A stretch of DNA of 21,824 nt from Chara braunii (taxonomy: Eukaryota > Streptophyta > Charophyceae > Charales > Characeae), in contig BFEA01000244.1 of assembly GCA_003427395.1 (NCBI GenBank), forward strand, positions 2,000,672-2,022,495, given 5' to 3'. Each line of letters starts with the position of its first letter. Within the stretch, counting starts at the first letter, position 1. The notes under the pieces are model-generated. The model was given only the letters and a program-made list of their open reading frames with translations. It had not been told where the DNA came from and ran no database searches. Below, piece after piece: positions 18,691 through 21,824 of this stretch. The translations under genes were made by a program, and so were the position numbers.

Positions 18691-19011
18691 ATAAATTTCT
18701 TATGTCTCCCTTCAGTCGGTGGGTTTTGCTGTAGCGAGAATGAAAGGGGCATAGAAAATATTCAAATAATTAAAGTACTGTAGACATAAATTGCACGAGC
18801 CCAAGAAAACGAAAAGGATTCAAATGATTAAAGGATTCTGGACGAGATCACACAAACATTCGAAGACTAACAAGCATGGTCGAATAATCTTTATAACTTA
18901 AAGGAATCTGACACCACTGTTCCACCGTTTTGTGATAAATATTAAAAATATAACTTTACTCACATTTGTTTTTTTCCCCTGACCTCGCTTTACACTGTTG
19001 CGAGTTTCTTC
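18690..19011. promoter_or_regulatory. Presumed upstream region of the DUF7869 gene
   Basis: AT-rich sequence with no gene. A further copy of the array core, TGCGAGTTTCTTC (18999-19011), lies 55 bp before the ATG at 19066, and the same bases overlap the possible upstream ATG at 19012. This mirrors the minus-strand gene, whose start is about 46 bp from an array core. No TATA box is obvious. Function is inferred only from position. Confidence 0.25.
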
Positions 19012-21704
19012 TTGTACAGTTTTTGTTGTGACGTAAGACTTGCTTCGTGTGAGTTGTCTCTTCAAATGGGTGTTCAAACCGTCCCCTTCGTCATGCCACA
19101 ACCCCCATCACGACAACGTCGTGGAGAAGACGATGTTCGAGAATTTAATTCTTGTGACGACTGTTTGGAAACTCCCTGTGAACGCCCTCCTGATTTAGAG
19201 ATGAAGTTCTTGATGTTGACCACGACAAATCATTTGGGTTCCTCTATGACATCCAATTGATATCGTTTTGTTCGCTTTGTCGACAATCCCGACGGTCATC
19301 GAGTATCTGCATCGTTAATCCTTGATACTGATAAGAATCATGAGATGCAGATGATTCCCGTTGGACTAATGTTGGTAGACACAAATTTCTCTGGTGTCCA
19401 ACACGACTAGATCAGATCTCGTGCGGACAACGGGCCGACTATGCGAAAGCATTGAAGTTACCCAACCAGTAGCAGTTAACAATAGATGTTTGTCGGTGAG
19501 TACAATCCGTCTGATAGAAAAGGATCTGATGGGGAACAACTAACAGAATGTTTATATAAAAGTGTCAAGATGGGTAAGGGAATTGCATATAAAGCCAAAA
19601 AAGTTAACTCTCCCCTAGGTATGTTGAGTTTTCAAGTCCACCTACATCCTCCATCGATAACAGTCACGAGTGCAACGAGAAATTGACAGATTGTTTTGTA
19701 AATGCAAATGTCTACAGTTTATCCGAGTCCTCTCAATCTTATATGTCGAGGACCGCTCGCACAGACAAAGTTGATTTTATAGATGCATCCAAGTGGTCCC
19801 CGACTACGACTCTTCCCGAAACTCTCGAAGCAGTTCGCCAGGTTTTGTTTCACCCCCTACCTAGAGAAAGGAGAAGTTGTAATCGGAAATATAGACCGGT
19901 TAGAAAGTCAAAACATTTGAAGAGGGTCAAATCTCAATTAAATGAAACTAACATTGCGCTTGTCCCAACGCACAGATGTTGTAAAACAAGTGTCCCCGGG
20001 TCTTACCATTGACGATATCAAACCAGTCCACGAAGCTTATTATTAAATATCCCGCGAAAGGAGGATCAAGTGGTGAATGCAAACCCTTGAGAATTTCACT
20101 ATCCTCGAGGGTGGACTGCAAAGAGTCGAACCTGTGCAGTGTAAACGTCATGTATGCATTGTTGGTTAGTGTAGAATAATAGGGATATGTCGTAACACAT
20201 ACTAACGTTGTAGCAAGTACAAGTCGGACGGGGTCGTCCGTGGCCGGCATGGACGATGGGGATTGTTGAACCTGAGACCGACGTATGTAACCATGCTGGT
20301 TCGTGTGACAAGGTTCGTGGAAGAACATGGAGATGCTATGCCTAACGAAATGGTTGCAAGGGGGACCTCATAGAGACCTAAAGTCAGGCTCTATGCATTT
20401 TTTATGAAACTCCTTGTCTACACATCAATTAAGGTGGACTTAGAAGCAGCGTGTCAAACTCTCATTTCGGAGCAAGTGTTCTACTCCATGGAGGAAGTAC
20501 TTTGGCATGTCGACCTTGCCAAATCCAACTCGTTCAGAAAGTGTGGCGAATGTGTCTGTCTTAGATAGGCTAGAGGTAACGTCCTTCACATTTGGGACCG
20601 TAAGGATTTCGATGAAAAGCACCATAAACACTGACTAGATTGGGTCGCTCACCGTGCAGATTACACTGAATGAAAACTTCGTTCCATTTTGAGCCCTAGG
20701 GAATACCTCTGACATATGGTGGATGGAATGGATCAGATGAAGACAACCCTTCCGTACATCAGCATGTATAATTACTCTAAGGATCTCTGACATGGCATGA
20801 TGTAGAAAATGAACCTCACCGCAGTTCTAGCTCACGGTAGGTAACCATCCATTTATGTATACACATATTTGCCTTTCTGTGCGCACGGTTCAGACGATAC
20901 CATGATGTGCATTATGCGGACTCTTTGTGAGTTGCAGGCGTCGGGATAGAAATGATTGCAACACCTTCGAATCCTGGCAGACAATTGCTGAAGGGAAAAC
21001 AAAAACCAATGCTGCTGGTGAAATTTGAGATTTTCAAAGATGTCGAAACGGGGTTCGTGCTCGTTGGTCACACGCATACCGACATAGACGCGACTTTTAG
21101 TATCTTCTCGAAAATGCTCAAGGACAACAATGCTTACACAATGAAGTAGTTTTTCTCTTTTATCGAGTTATCGCACAAGATACAGCCGAAGTTCTCTTTT
21201 ATCGAGTTATCGCACAAGATACAGCCGAAGTGCATTGAGCACGATCACATTGTCGATTGGCATCGAGTAGTGGATCGATACATCGACAAAAGTATCATCG
21301 GCGTGCCAAAACCGCATTTGTTTAAATTCTTCATGCGGGACGGTATTCCCGTTATGGTGTAAGAAAAGTACTGCCTCAATGTAGAATGGAAGTCGGAAGG
21401 CAGACTAGCTCACTGGTTCTCGGCTGTCGACGGAGAGCAAGCAGGTCCTACATCCCCTCCATAACCATATGTTATTCCTTGTTTTGTTAAAGAGGATTTT
21501 CAGGTGGCTCGTGATAGTGTTCAGAAATTCTTGGACGTTCTCGAATAACGTAGACACATGTGGCAGACATATAGGAAGGAAGAGGTCGACAAGCTGGATA
21601 ATGCTTTGTCTTATTGGAAAACCATCTTCGTTGACGCGGATGGTATAAACAAAGGTGATTTTTTTATTGTTAGGCCACCCAATAAGTGTCGCAAGCAGCG
21701 TTGT
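19012..21704 (+). pseudogene. DUF7869-type transposon protein, decayed
   Basis: A plus-strand gene broken by stops and frameshifts. An N-terminal part (ATG 19012 or 19066) reads MGVQTVPFVMPQPPSRQRRG and then CDDCLETPC. Next are YRFVRFVDNPDGHRVSASLI and ILDTDKNHEMQMIPVGLMLV (about 19260-19380). The middle (19480-20850) is badly damaged. The diagnostic part is GSDDTMMCIMRTL (20887-20925), a DNC motif (20980-20988), then after a frameshift FKDVETGFVLVGHTHTDIDA (about 21030-21092). The frame goes on through HDHIVDWHRVVDRYIDK and GVPKPHLFKFFMRDGIPVMV to VEWKSEGRL and a C-terminal helix-rich tail, with only point stops. DNC-x-x-x-N-K-N followed by GHTH-x-D-I-D is the DUF7869 signature. An RNase-H-like (DDE) transposase role is likely but not proven. 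Confidence 0.8.
21153..21230. repeat. Perfect 39-bp in-frame tandem duplication
   Basis: 21153-21191 and 21192-21230 are identical. The unit is exactly 13 codons, so the DUF7869 reading frame gains a second FSFIELSHKIQPK. There are no differences between the copies although the gene around them is badly decayed, so the duplication is probably young. A TAG stop lies just before it (21147-21149). Confidence 0.95.
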
Positions 21705-21824
21705 CGAGCGGGGATCCCCGGGGGCAAAGCCGGTGTTAGGCTGCGGACCCCTGACCCCCGCCGCCGCCCAGCCCCGGGTACCCCGCCGCCTAACCCCGCA
21801 GGCCCGCCACCGGCCCCGCAACCC
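21705..21824. other. GC-rich segment at window end
   Basis: Base composition changes sharply near 21705, from about even to very GC-rich, with CCCCGCCGCC and CCCCGGGTACCCC runs and the palindrome GGGGATCCCCG. The frame of the upstream gene stays open through it but becomes Pro/Arg/Gly-only, so I do not take it as part of the protein. It may be the start of another element that runs out of the window. Confidence 0.5.

Noticed and set aside
20118-20145. GAGTCGAACC/GGTTCGACTC resembling a tRNA B-box
   Set aside because: No A-box, acceptor stem or anticodon arm can be formed around it.
19948-20328. Minus-strand 126-codon frame within the DUF7869 relic
   Set aside because: No motif; it lies opposite the damaged middle of a plus-strand gene whose both ends are recognisable.
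461-21824. GC islands at both window ends as terminal repeats of one element
   Set aside because: They share only a 9-base stretch, in direct and not inverted orientation, so they do not form terminal inverted repeats.

Overview
This is eukaryotic repeat-rich DNA with no intact gene. I see no rRNA, tRNA, CRISPR array or bacterial-type operon. It looks most like plant DNA, probably a bryophyte or other seedless plant. The reasons are a fresh hAT insertion, decayed transposon-type genes, plant-style AT microsatellites, and stop codons that look like C-to-T decay of methylated cytosines (TGA from CGA). The organism is an inference, not a proof.

Layout. 1-560: simple repeats, a tandem 54-bp duplication, a hairpin between an A-tract and a T-tract, and two GC-rich palindromes. 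560-7500: unassigned, strongly degenerate sequence with several old direct duplications (4473/5292, 5494/6117, 5824/5943, 6413-7045), one weak protein-like relic on the minus strand (1394-1678), and G-quadruplex-type tracts near 7250-7360. 7500-7800: a 94-bp tandem repeat. 8141-12993, minus strand: a large pseudogene (about 4.85 kb). Its C-terminal part is a recognisable Ulp1/SENP-type (C48) cysteine protease domain. Its middle carries a VNGQHTV motif, and its N-terminal region starts about 46 bp from a tandem array. 13020-13890: two copies of a 440-bp higher-order repeat made of three related monomers. 13890-14380: a third repeat type plus TA/GATA/CATA microsatellites. 15340-16340: a degenerate CCATCG-rich minisatellite. 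16970-18690: a second tandem array with 100-119 bp monomers, split by a 1204-bp hAT-type element (17193-18396) with perfect 8-bp target duplications. 19012-21700, plus strand: a second pseudogene carrying the DUF7869 signature (GSDD, DNC, GHTHTDID and a downstream PKPHLFKF block). 21705-21824: an abrupt GC-rich segment at the window edge.

Main idea. The Ulp1-containing gene and the DUF7869 gene are divergent. Each is preceded by tandem repeats, and those repeats share a short core (TGCGAGT-N3-TTC or its complement). One reading is a single large mobile element of at least 13.5 kb: a central tandem-repeat control region flanked by a putative RNase-H-like transposase (DUF7869) on one side and an NGQHTV-Ulp1 protein on the other. 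Both genes are inactivated here by in-frame stops and frameshifts. The gene identities are well supported; the idea that they form one element is inference. No matching terminal inverted repeats were found.
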